NCBI GenBank assembly: GCA_030448225.1
Contig: JAUJNJ010000117.1
Span: 1 to 18,093 of the forward strand
Direction: 5' to 3'
DNA from: Phycisphaerae bacterium
GTDB taxonomy: Bacteria; Planctomycetota; Phycisphaerae; Tepidisphaerales; Tepidisphaeraceae
Length of the DNA stretch: 18,093 nucleotides
A program made the translations under genes and the position numbers. The notes beneath the pieces were generated by a model. The model ran no database searches and had not been told where the DNA came from. It saw nothing but the letters and a program-made list of their open reading frames with translations. Positions 1-7,240 of the stretch are shown one piece after another. Positions within the stretch are counted from its first letter, which is position 1; each line of letters opens with the position of its first letter.

Positions 1-600
1 GGCGACAAACTCGCCGACCCGAGGAAGACGTTCGTGGCCGACATCCGCAACGCCGTCGCCGGCGATCCGTCGCCCAAGGCCGACGGCGGGAAGCTCGTCG
101 CGAGCAAGGGGATCGAGATCGGGCACGTGTTCAAGCTCGGCACGAAGTACTCGACCGCGCTCGACGCGAAGTACCTCGACGACGCCGGCCAGCCCCACCC
201 GATCATCATGGGGTGCTACGGCATCGGCGTCGGGCGCATCCTCATCGCCGCCGTCGAGGCGTTCCACGACGAGCGCGGCATCGCCTGGCCGGCGGCGATC
301 GCGCCCTTCTCGGTCGTGATCACGCCGATCAAGTACGAGGGCGACGCCAAGGCCGCTGCCGACCGCCTCTACGAGCAGCTAACGGCCGCCGGCATCGACA
401 CGCTCCTCGACGACCGCGACGCCCGCCCCGGCTTCAAGTTCGCCGACGCGGACCTCATCGGCATCCCCGTGCGCCTCACGATCGGCGACCGCGGCCTGAA
501 GGAAGCGAAGATCGAACTCAAACGCCGCAAGGCCGCCGAGCCGAACAACGTCCCCCTCGACGGCGTGCTCGACGCGGTGCGCGCGGCGCTGAAGGCGTGA
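1..600 (+). CDS. proS: Prolyl-tRNA synthetase, C-terminal part (cut by window start)
   Basis: Class II aminoacyl-tRNA synthetase that charges tRNA-Pro in the cytoplasm. The frame is open from base 1 to a TGA at 598-600, giving about 199 residues of the C-terminal end. The stretch GIEIGHVFKLGTKYS followed by GCYGIGVGRILIAAVE is the typical bacterial ProRS end of the catalytic domain, with class II motif 3 and its arginine. It is followed by an anticodon-binding domain beginning near APFSVVITPIKYEG and containing LLDDRDARPGFKFADADLIGIP. Motifs 1 and 2 and any editing insertion domain must lie upstream of the window. No frameshift is seen. The identification is firm; only the start is missing. 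Confidence 0.96.
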   Translation, partial: GDKLADPRKTFVADIRNAVAGDPSPKADGGKLVASKGIEIGHVFKLGTKYSTALDAKYLDDAGQPHPIIMGCYGIGVGRILIAAVEAFHDERGIAWPAAIAPFSVVITPIKYEGDAKAAADRLYEQLTAAGIDTLLDDRDARPGFKFADADLIGIPVRLTIGDRGLKEAKIELKRRKAAEPNNVPLDGVLDAVRAALKA

Positions 601-627
601 GTGCCGGTGCAGCCGCGCGCACGGCAC
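601..627 (+). terminator. Weak hairpin after proS
   Basis: Directly after the proS stop, GTGCC (601-605) pairs with GGCAC (623-627) and GTGC (607-610) with GCAC (619-622), with one bulged base and an 8-base loop. No T-run follows, so this is at best a weak or Rho-assisted terminator. Confidence 0.25.
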
Positions 628-733
628 GACAGCCATTCATGCCTCGCCGCAGTCTCATCGAAATCGTCACCCGCGTCTCCGCGTTCACGTGTGTCGGGAC
701 CGCGCGCCAGGTCTGAGCGGTCCTGGAGCGTCG

Positions 734-1075
734 ATGCGCCCCTCGATGCCGCGCCCCTGCCCGCCCGTGGTGTCGGCCACGCCGGACGCCGCGGACCGGC
801 GCGATGGCGATTACGCCCCCGGCACTCGCCGGCAATGGCGTTACGTGGGCCGGCCCGCGACGCAGACCTGGCGGTGCGATGACCCCGACCCGCGGCTCCG
901 GGCGTGGGTCAGGGGCCGCTTCACGTACTGGGCCAGTACCTCTCCGATCTCAGGCGGCGTCTCGTTCGAAAACTTCGAGATGTTCGGGCACTTCCGACAG
1001 GGACAGGAATTGCGGTTCGCCGTCGAGCCGATTGCCGATCCCGAGGCGGCGGCGGACGACGTCTGCGGCAGGTAA
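734..1075 (+). CDS. Possible small hypothetical protein or gene remnant
   Basis: An open frame ends with TAA at 1073-1075; the ATG at 734 gives 113 residues and a GTG at 689 would give 128. The first half is Arg/Pro-rich and looks like chance GC-rich translation. From about base 870 to the stop the frame has strongly GC-ending codons and a protein-like composition, including FTYWASTSPISGGVSF, NFEMFGHFRQGQELRF and AVEPIADPEAAADD. I do not recognise the family. It could be the C-terminal remnant of a larger decayed protein or a short real gene. No convincing ribosome binding site is seen and the start is a guess. It stands alone between proS and the amidohydrolase gene, which lies on the other strand. 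Confidence 0.3.
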   Translation: MRPSMPRPCPPVVSATPDAADRRDGDYAPGTRRQWRYVGRPATQTWRCDDPDPRLRAWVRGRFTYWASTSPISGGVSFENFEMFGHFRQGQELRFAVEPIADPEAAADDVCGR

Positions 1076-1382
1076 CGCCCCCGTGGCGCCTCACCGCCGG
1101 CCCGCAATGGCGTGACGCTCCCGTAATGAACGCACCTCAGCCGAGCGGCGTCACGGCCGCAATTCGCCGCCGCCGCGCGATCGACGGCGACGGGCGCGTT
1201 TGCGCTCACATCCCAGTTCAACGACATGGTCGTTCGTCGACGCCAATCGTCGCCGGGCTACGGTTGGCGAGGTGCGTCCGCGCTGTCGACGCCGGCGTGA
1301 CACGTATCGAGCTGTGTGACAATAGCTCTGACGACGAGACGCATTGACGACACCAGCGGCGCGTTCGCCGGAACGTTCGCGG
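1076..1382. other. Gene-free stretch
   Basis: About 300 bases between the orphan frame and the 3' end of the amidohydrolase gene. All frames here give Arg/Ala-rich chance translations. A small hairpin CGTTC-GCCG-GAACG (1362-1375) lies just past the amidohydrolase stop but has no T-run. I see no RNA gene or convincing promoter. Confidence 0.5.
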
Positions 1383-2594
1383 TCAGATTGGGAACCGTCG
1401 CGCCAGCTCGATGAACATGCGCATCCCCACCGCGATCGCGGCGTCGGTGAAGTCGTACTGGTCGCTGTGCAGCGGCGGGTGCGCGTCGCGGCCGGGCGGG
1501 ACGACGCCGACGAGGAAGAAGCAGCCCGGCACGTGCTCGAGGTAGTACGCGAAGTCCTCCCCGCCCATCGACGGGCGCGGCACCGGGAAGTAGCGGTCGG
1601 CGCCGAGCACGTCGCGGGCGACCGACGCGACGTAGTCGGCGGTCGCCGGGTCGTTGATCGTCGGCGGGTAGCCGGGGATCCACTCGAAGCGCAGCCCGCA
1701 GTCGTTCGCGGCCGCGACGCCGGCGCAGCGGCGCTCGACCGCGGCGGCGATCTTGGCCCGCGTGTCGGGGACGAGCGTGCGGGCGGTGCCCTCGATCGTC
1801 GCGCTGTCGGGGATGACGTTGGTGGCGGTGCCGGCGTTGAACTTGCCGACGGTGACGACGACCGAGTCGGTCGGGTCGGCCTCGCGGCTGACGAACCCCT
1901 GGAGGTTCAGCACCGCCTCGGCCGCCGTGACGATCGGGTCGCGGCCGAGGTGCGGGAACGCGCCGTGGCACCCGCGGCCGACGAACGTGGCGCGGAAGTT
2001 GTCCGTCGCCGCGAGCAGCGCGCCGCCCTTCGTCGCCACGACGCCGACCGGCAGCCCGGGCCAGCCGTGCAGGCCGAACACCGCGCGGACCGGCGGCCCG
2101 AGCCGCCCGTCGAGCACGCCGGCGCTCACGAGCCGCCGCGCGCCGCCGCCGCCCTCCTCGGCCGGCTGCCAGAGGAACTTCACGCAGACCGGCAGGTCCG
2201 CCGCCATCGACCGCAGCACGGCCGCGGCGCCGACGAGCGTCGCGGCGTGCCCGTCGTGGCCGCACGCGTGCATGAAGCCGGGGCGCGTGCTGGCGTAGGG
2301 CAGGCCGGTGCTCTCCGTGATCGGCAGCGCGTCGATGTCGGCCCGCAGCGCGACGCACGGCTTGCCCGTGTCGCCGATCCACGCCACGGTCGCCGTCGGC
2401 GCGTCCGCCACGCCGGCGACGTGCTCGATCCCCAGCGCCGTCAGCTCCGCCCGGATCGCGGCGGCCGTCTGGAACTCCTCGTACCCGAGCTCGGGGATGC
2501 GGTGCAGGCGGTGGCGCAGGTCGACCGCGCGCGGCAGGTGCGCCGCGATCGCGGCCTCCGGTTGCGAGGGCGGCGACGACGTGGTCGTGGTCAT
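1383..2594 (-). CDS. M20 family amidohydrolase (HipO/AbgB-like metallopeptidase)
   Basis: Di-metal hydrolase of the M20D type, which removes acyl or aryl groups from amino acids (hippurate hydrolase, N-acyl-amino-acid deacylase and related enzymes). The exact substrate cannot be told from sequence. The ATG at 2594 gives 403 residues, the usual length; a TTG 12 codons upstream is less likely. Visible motifs are RADIDALP near residue 84, HACGHDGHAATL near 109 (ligands C111 and H113), the E146-E147 pair in QPAEEGGGG (general base and ligand), GRGCHGAFPH near 207 in the dimerisation domain, MGGEDFAYY near 343 and the C-terminal ligand H376 in PLHSDQYDF. There is no signal peptide, so it is cytoplasmic. 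It is divergent from trmO, with 122 bases between the starts. No frameshift is seen. Confidence 0.93.
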   Translation of the reverse strand: MTTTTSSPPSQPEAAIAAHLPRAVDLRHRLHRIPELGYEEFQTAAAIRAELTALGIEHVAGVADAPTATVAWIGDTGKPCVALRADIDALPITESTGLPYASTRPGFMHACGHDGHAATLVGAAAVLRSMAADLPVCVKFLWQPAEEGGGGARRLVSAGVLDGRLGPPVRAVFGLHGWPGLPVGVVATKGGALLAATDNFRATFVGRGCHGAFPHLGRDPIVTAAEAVLNLQGFVSREADPTDSVVVTVGKFNAGTATNVIPDSATIEGTARTLVPDTRAKIAAAVERRCAGVAAANDCGLRFEWIPGYPPTINDPATADYVASVARDVLGADRYFPVPRPSMGGEDFAYYLEHVPGCFFLVGVVPPGRDAHPPLHSDQYDFTDAAIAVGMRMFIELARRFPI

Positions 2595-2700
2595 GCCGAT
2601 CAAGCTATGTCGCGGGTGAGCCGGCGGCAAGACCGCCGGCCCCGGCGGCCGGTATGCTCCACTTCGCGTTCAGCGTCACGGGTCTGACGCTCGGCCGCCC

Positions 2701-2705
2701 GGAGG
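2701..2705 (+). promoter_or_regulatory. Ribosome binding site choosing the trmO start
   Basis: GGAGG lies 11 bases before the ATG at 2717. This favours 2717 over an upstream in-frame ATG at 2654 and over a downstream ATG at 2744. Confidence 0.5.
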
Positions 2706-2716
2706 GCCCCCACCGT

Positions 2717-3193
2717 ATGCAACCGGACATCGTTGAAATTCTCATGCAACCGGTCGGCTACGTGCGCGGCGGTCGGGCGGAGCCGCTCGACGACCACTGG
2801 GGTGCCGTGGTCGCGGCGATCGAGCTGGTGGAGGGGTTCGGTCCCGAGGCGCTCGACGGGATCGAGTCGTTCTCGCACGTCGAGGTCGTCTACGTGTTCG
2901 ACCGTGCCGACGCTGCGCGGGTCGAGCGGGGCGCTCGTCACCCGCGCGGCAACCCGCGGTGGCCGAAGGTGGGCATCTTCGCGCAGCGCGGCAAGGATCG
3001 GCCGAACCGCATCGGCGTGAGCGTCGCCAGGCTCGTCGCGCGGGCGGGACGAACGTTGACCGTCGAGGGGCTCGACGCGATTGACGGAACGCCCGTGCTC
3101 GACATCAAGCCGGTCATGGTCGAGTTCCTCCCGCGCGGAGCGCTGCGCCAGCCTCAGTGGTCGCACGAGCTGATGGAGCGGTACTGGAGGTAG
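2717..3193 (+). CDS. trmO: TrmO-like tRNA (N6-threonylcarbamoyl-A37) methyltransferase, short form
   Basis: Member of the TrmO/TsaA (VirR-like) beta-barrel family, which uses S-adenosylmethionine to methylate the N6 of t6A37 in certain tRNAs. The product is 158 residues. Family marks are the N-terminal IGYV-type strand (QPVGYV, residue 11), the central FSHVEVVYVF (52), the SAM-site motif DRPNRIGVSVARL (94-106, where RPNPIG is more usual) and LDAIDGTPVLDIKPV (119-133). It lacks the C-terminal extension of the 235-residue E. coli protein and matches the shorter archaeal/bacterial type, so the tRNA target is inferred. It is convergent with the SagB-like gene downstream and is the only intact + strand gene beside proS. 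No frameshift is seen. Confidence 0.87.
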   Translation: MQPDIVEILMQPVGYVRGGRAEPLDDHWGAVVAAIELVEGFGPEALDGIESFSHVEVVYVFDRADAARVERGARHPRGNPRWPKVGIFAQRGKDRPNRIGVSVARLVARAGRTLTVEGLDAIDGTPVLDIKPVMVEFLPRGALRQPQWSHELMERYWR

Positions 3194-3195
3194 CT

Positions 3196-3214
3196 CGTGC
3201 CGAACTTTGGCACG
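3196..3214. terminator. Possible bidirectional hairpin between convergent genes
   Basis: CGTGCC (3196-3201) and GGCACG (3209-3214) form a perfect 6-bp stem with a 7-base loop, two bases after the trmO stop. It lies between trmO (+) and the SagB-like gene (-). There is no T-run on either strand, so termination is only suggested. A second small hairpin, CTATC/GATAG, lies at 3255-3271. Confidence 0.3.
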
Positions 3215-3289
3215 CCAGCCTCGTGGGGTCGAGCGGAGGTCGGAAGTGCGCGTTCTATCGGGGGCAGATAGCCTCGAACAGCCGGCCGA

Positions 3290-4993
3290 TCATCCCTGCG
3301 GCGGCGGCGGCGGAACGGCGGAAGCTTCCGGGTCAGCGGGCACGCCGATCACGAGTTCGAAGATCGGCTCCCAGCCCGTCTGCTCCAGCTCGAGAAACGC
3401 GCGCACCTCGTCGTCGTAGAACGCGCGCCGATGCCGCTGCACCCGAGGTTCATCGCGGCCGACGCGAGGTGGATGCAGCTGGCCGACGATGCCGGCCTCG
3501 AGGTGGGCGAGGCGGTAGGTGTCGGGGCCGGCCTTTTGCATGAGCGTGCGGAGGTCGCTCATGACGAGGCAGACGGCCGACCCGTTGGGCGCAGAGGTGC
3601 TGCTGCTCGAGCGAGACGTACTTCGCCTCGATGCGGAACTCGCCGGCCCGCACGAGGTGCCAGCGGTCGGTCGGCGGGTCGTAGTACCAAACGCCGGCCT
3701 CCATGCCGTCGACGTCGTGGACGACCCAGACCGGGCGGACGAGGCCGACGTGGGCGCCGCCGGGGAAGATCGGGAAGAACGTGCCGCCGCGGAACGCGAG
3801 GCGGTTGATCGTCCAGAGCGCGTCGCGCGAGATCGCGACGCGCTTGAAGTCGGCGGTGCTGCGGCGGTTGAGCATCACGCCGCGGAGCGACTGCCCCGCG
3901 GCCGCGTCGAGCGGCGGGGGCTCGGGCAGGTCGGCCAGCGCGTGGTCGGGCGGCAGCGGCGAGAGCTCGGTCAGCGGCGGGCGGACGTCGCGGATGGCGA
4001 CGCCCGGCGCGACGCAGTCGGCGTGCACGGCGAGGATCGACCCGAACGGCACCGCCGACGCCGCCAGCGGCGGGCGCGCGATCGCCGGCAGCGGCGGCGC
4101 CCAGCCGCCGTCGACGCGGTCCCCATGACGGCCGGCACCGCCGCGGGCAGCTCGATCGGCCGGGCAGCGCCGTCGGCCCACACGACCATCGCCTGCACCG
4201 CCTCGGCGTCGAGGTACGGCGCCGCGGGCCGCACGCCGATCAGCTCGCGCAGCGACTTGTCGTGCATGCCGCAGGCGCGTCGTCGTCCCGATGCCCAGCC
4301 CGTTGGCGGCGGTGATCAGGTTCTGGATCAGGTGCCCCGCGTCGTCCAGCGCGTAGCGGTAGCCGCGCTGGCGGAACTTCCACGACGCGCGGCAGAAGAC
4401 CGTCGACACGAGCAGCGCGGCGGGCACGGTCTTGAGGAAGTCGAGGTCGGGGCGCGCTTGCGGAGCTGCGCGAACGTCTCGGCGCCGCCGCGGAGCCGGC
4501 GGACGCCGCGAACTCGCGCACGTCGTAGTGGTAGAGGCCCGCCTCCAGCCCCGCCACGCCGAACGCGGCGACGTAGAGCTCGAACGGGAACACGCGCCGC
4601 AGCTCGGGCAGGTGCGCAGGCCGAACGCCGCCCCGCCGAGCGCGCGCTCGGCGGTCACGCCGTCGGCGAGGTAGAGCCAGTTCGCGAGCGTCGCCAGGTC
4701 CTGCGGCGGGTGGAGCCGCTCGGCCGGCACCGCGTGGACGCCCACCGCCAGCAGCGACAGCGTCGACGCGCCGGTGTCGAGCGTCGCCCGCGGCAGCTCC
4801 ATCTTCGGGTGCGACGCGAACGTGCGGTACGGGCTGGGGTGGTTCGCCCAGTCGAGCGGCGGGCGCGGGCCGCGCACGGACTGGTACGTGTGCTTGCTCG
4901 ACGCGTGGTAGTCGGCGACGCGGTCGACCCGCTCGAGGATCTCCCGCGGCAGGACCACCGGCCCTCCGGGACTTGCGACCTGCGCTTTGCCAT
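3290..4993 (-). CDS. SagB/ThcOx family nitroreductase with two domains (frame broken by multiple indels)
   Basis: FMN-dependent oxidase family known for dehydrogenating azolines in peptide natural products; many members are stand-alone and of unknown substrate. The pieces, in order, are ADYHASSKHTYQSV and LDWANHPSPYRTF (N-terminus), GLRTCPSCGAL joined across a gap to FPFELYVAAFGVAGLEAGLYHYD, DAGHLIQNLITAANGLGIGTTT, then MHDKSLRELIGV. A second domain has MLNRRSTADFKRVAISRDALW, GVWYYDPPTDRW, MSDLRTLMQKAGPDTYRLAHLEAG and GAFYDDEVRAFLELEQTGWEPIFELVIGVP. Joining them needs shifts near 3427, 3478, 3581, 4122, 4275, 4452, 4505 and 4592, and perhaps 4958. Most look like one- or two-base losses in GCGCGC or homopolymer runs. 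The start is uncertain: ATG 4993 needs one more shift, while GTG 4958 is in frame. Corrected length is about 560 residues. No SagC/SagD partners or precursor peptide were seen. It could be a true pseudogene, but similar damage in rpoC argues for sequence error. Confidence 0.78.
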
Positions 4994-5092
4994 CAAGTTC
5001 GTCATCGTGACCGGCGGTTCCGTCCGTCCGTTCATCCGTCCGTGGACTCGGCCCCCGAAACGCAGAGACTCTTGCAGGTCCTAGACCGAATG

Positions 5093-5200
5093 AGTGAACG
5101 CCAAGACGCCATGACGCCAAGGAAGGACGAGAGAGAAGGCCGTTTCCCTGCTTTCCTGTTTCTCCTCCTACCTTGGCGTCTCGGCGTCTTGGCGTTCACT
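5093..5200. repeat. 108-base palindromic element (MITE/REP-like)
   Basis: Bases 5093-5127 pair with 5166-5200: 35-base arms with 3 mismatches around a 38-base purine/pyrimidine-biased loop. The arms are built from a repeated unit, GACGCCAAG on one side and CTTGGCGTC on the other, and begin AGTGAACGCCAAGACGCC. The element starts 13 bases past the hemQ stop and may serve as its terminator. No flanking target duplication is obvious. Confidence 0.8.
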
Positions 5201-5213
5201 TCGTTAGAGCTCC

Positions 5214-6025
5214 TTAGAACAGTTGGTCGAGCACGTTCTCCATCGGCTGCTGCACGCAGGTGAAGATCGGCGTGTCGCGGACCGTGTACTTGCTGCTCTG
5301 GGTCTCGCGCAGCTCCATCACGAGGTCGAGGAAGTCCTTCGGTTCCTCGGTCTCGAAGGCGACGACGAAGTCCTGGTCGTCGAGGCCGAAGCTGTAGGTC
5401 GTGTTGAGCTTCACGCTCGGGTACTTGTTGCCGACCTTGATGTGCACGTCCATGATCGCCTGCCGCTCCTCCAGCGGCAGCAGGTACCAGTCGCGCGACT
5501 TCACGAACGGGTAGACGAACAGGTACTTGCGCTTGCCGGGGATGATGTGCGTGCGGCTCTCGGCGGTGTGGAACGGGTCGAGCTTGTCGATGTACATGCT
5601 GCGCTTCGTCATCGCCAGCAGCGAGTGCGGGATCGTCAGGTAGGCGCCGAGCCGCGTCTTGTTGATGAGCGCGCGCGTGGGCCTGGAACTCGTCGCTCGT
5701 CGCGGCGATCCGCCAGAGCAGCAGGTCGGCGTCGGCGCGGAGGCCGACCGTGCTGTAGGTCAGGCACATGAGAGCCGGGCCGCGGCTGCTGGAAGATCTT
5801 GAGGAACTCGCTGCGGGCCTGGATCTTCTCGTGGTCGCCGAGGCGGCGGAACGCGGGGTCGAGCTTGTAGAGCGTGAAGCTCACGAACTGCCGCTGCGGC
5901 CGGCCCGGGTGCGCCGCCGCCCGCCTGCGGGCGGCCGCCGGGTTGGGGGGGGCGCTGCCGGCGGTGGGCGTGGCGGTGTGGTCGGGGGTGGTCGGGGCGG
6001 TCGAGGCGACGGTTCGTTCACTCAT
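5214..6025 (-). CDS. hemQ: HemQ-type chlorite dismutase-like protein (coproheme decarboxylase), frameshifted in this record
   Basis: Coproheme decarboxylase makes haem b in the coproporphyrin-dependent pathway. The corrected product is 270 residues. Residues 1-45 are an Ala/Pro/Thr-rich, probably disordered extension; the fold begins at RQFVSFTLYKLDPAFRRL. The segment YPFVKSRDWYLLPLEERQ has Y172, K176 and W180, matching the conserved Tyr145, Lys149 and Trp157 of Geobacillus HemQ; H195 sits 15 residues after that Trp, as the proximal haem ligand does. TTYSFGLDDQDFVVAFET and RDTPIFT are further family marks. The start is ATG 6025 with AGGAGA five bases upstream. Two shifts are needed, near 5780 (after FLKIFQQPRP) and near 5675 in a GCGCGCGC run. 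The gene follows a methyltransferase by 43 bases, probably in one transcript. Confidence 0.88.
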
Positions 6026-6068
6026 GGCGGTCTCCTGCGTCTTGCTCTCCCAAGGGTAGACCGTCCGC

Positions 6069-6847
6069 TCACTTCCGGCAACACCGGGCGACGAGCCGGG
6101 GCGAATCGTCATCGACCGCGCTGCCGTCGTAGTTGCCGAACAGGTATTCGAGGCGCAGTTCGTTGCGTGCTCGACGAGCATCCGCATCTGGCGCGGGAAG
6201 ATCCACGTCATCGGGAACTGCGTCCGCTCGCGGCGTTCGACGCCGTCGCCGTCGAACCACGCGTAGTTGAACGTCACCTGCTGCACCTGGCTCGCCGGCG
6301 ACGGGCGGACCTCGGTGGTCTTGAGGACCGTCCGGTCGAACTCCGGGACGTAGAAGAGCGTCGGCTCCATGTCGGCCGTGAGCGGGCGCGAGAGCGTCGC
6401 CAGATCCGGCTGGAACACGTCGAACCAGATCCGCCCGCGCGCGGCTTGAGGTGGCCGCGCGACCTGCAGCACGCGGTCCTGCTGCTCGAGCGTGGTGAAG
6501 GCGAGGAACGTGTTGAAGAAGACGCAGACCCAGTCGAACTGCTCGTCGAGGTTGACCCTCAGCGCGTCGCCGCGGAGGAGGCGAAGCTCTCGGTCGGTCA
6601 GCCCGACGCCGTCGCGCTTTGCGGCGGGCGATCGCGAGCATCTCCGGCGCGTAATCCACGCCCACCACCCGGTGCCCCGCCTGCGCGCCACCGGGATCGC
6701 GGCCCTACCGGTGCCGACGGCCAGTTCGAGGACGCTCTGCCGCCGGTCCGGCAACTGGCCGAGGAAGAACGGCACGTCCTGCTCCAGCATCGGGTGCTGG
6801 GCGTTCTCGGGGTCGTAGTACTCGGCGATCGCGCGGTAGGCCTTCAT
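6069..6847 (-). CDS. Class I SAM-dependent methyltransferase (frameshifted in this record)
   Basis: The protein begins MKAYRAIAEYYDPEN and has the Rossmann motif I as VLELAVGTGRAAIPVAR (from about residue 38), motif II as VVGVDYAPEMLAIARRK, an acidic LRLLRGDALRV strand, and FDWVCVFFNTFLAFTTLEQQDRVL as the motif IV region. It ends DDDSPRLVARCCRK. The substrate is unknown. Corrected length is about 260 residues. Reading frame must be restored near 6682, 6620 (AAA for AA), a compensating pair near 6458 and 6438 in GCGCGC runs, and 6165. It lies 43 bases upstream of hemQ on the same strand, so co-transcription is likely, but a role in haem synthesis is not implied by sequence. Confidence 0.82.
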
Positions 6848-6855
6848 GGGCGACG

Positions 6856-6883
6856 ACTATCGAGCCGCGACGATGGACGTCAA
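6856..6883 (-). promoter_or_regulatory. Possible promoter of the methyltransferase-hemQ unit
   Basis: On the minus strand TTGACG (6878-6883), a 16-base spacer and GATAGT (6856-6861) resemble a sigma-70 promoter. Only 8 bases separate the -10 box from the ATG at 6847, which would make the transcript nearly leaderless. This fits the lack of an obvious ribosome binding site but is inferred. Confidence 0.35.
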
Positions 6884-7010
6884 GGAACGCGCGGGGACGG
6901 CGACACCGATAATCGAGGGGGGTCGAAACGACGGTGCGGAGCGAGCTTCCTGACGAGGGAACTGTGCCGGAACGGAGGGGATTCCTCGTCGTTCATGTCG
7001 CTTCGCCTTA

Positions 7011-7113
7011 CCTGTAGTTGCGACGCCTGCGTCGCGGTCGACGCGCAGCGGCGACTCCTCGCCGGCGACTTGTGGCTCCGCCACAACCGCGACGCAGCCG
7101 TCGCGACTACAGG
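7011..7113. repeat. 103-base palindromic element with nested hairpins (MITE-like)
   Basis: Bases 7011-7037 pair with 7087-7113: 27-base arms starting CCTGTAGT with 2 mismatches. Inside the 49-base loop is a second perfect hairpin, TTGTGGC-TCC-GCCACAA (7070-7086), and a GGCGA/TCGCC stem beside it, so the single strand would fold as a branched structure. It lies in the gap between the MBL gene and the methyltransferase. No target duplication is obvious. Confidence 0.8.
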
Positions 7114-7191
7114 ATGACCCGTCGAAGCGATTATCACGGACGACGAGCCGCGGTTCTGCCCCGGGCGCAGCGACTCGAAGTGATCCTAAAA

Positions 7192-7209
7192 CCTCGGCGT
7201 GGCCCGAGG
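7192..7209 (-). terminator. Rho-independent terminator of the MBL-fold gene
   Basis: On the minus strand CCTCGG-GCCACG-CCGAGG is followed directly by TTTT. It starts 31 bases past the TGA at 7241-7243. The stem is only 6 bp but GC-rich, and the T-run is on the correct strand. Confidence 0.6.
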
Positions 7210-7240
7210 ATGCGCCAGATGTGACGGGGCTCTGCTGTCG

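Noticed and set aside
601..1382. A tRNA, small RNA or CRISPR array in the gap after proS
   Set aside because: No cloverleaf, regular repeat-spacer pattern or strong structured RNA could be found by eye.
1344..2687. A 447-codon + strand frame opposite the amidohydrolase
   Set aside because: Arg-rich antisense shadow; the minus strand carries all M20 motifs.
3255..3271. Hairpin CTATC/GATAG as terminator of the SagB-like gene
   Set aside because: The stem is only 5 bp with no T-run on either strand; too weak to call on its own.
3290..4993. A thiazole/oxazole-modified microcin biosynthetic cluster
   Set aside because: Only a SagB-like enzyme is present; no cyclodehydratase, precursor peptide or exporter is visible around it.
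5032..5769. A 245-codon minus strand frame running across hemQ and the palindrome
   Set aside because: It is a chimaera produced by the hemQ frameshift; only its first 35 or so residues are real HemQ sequence.
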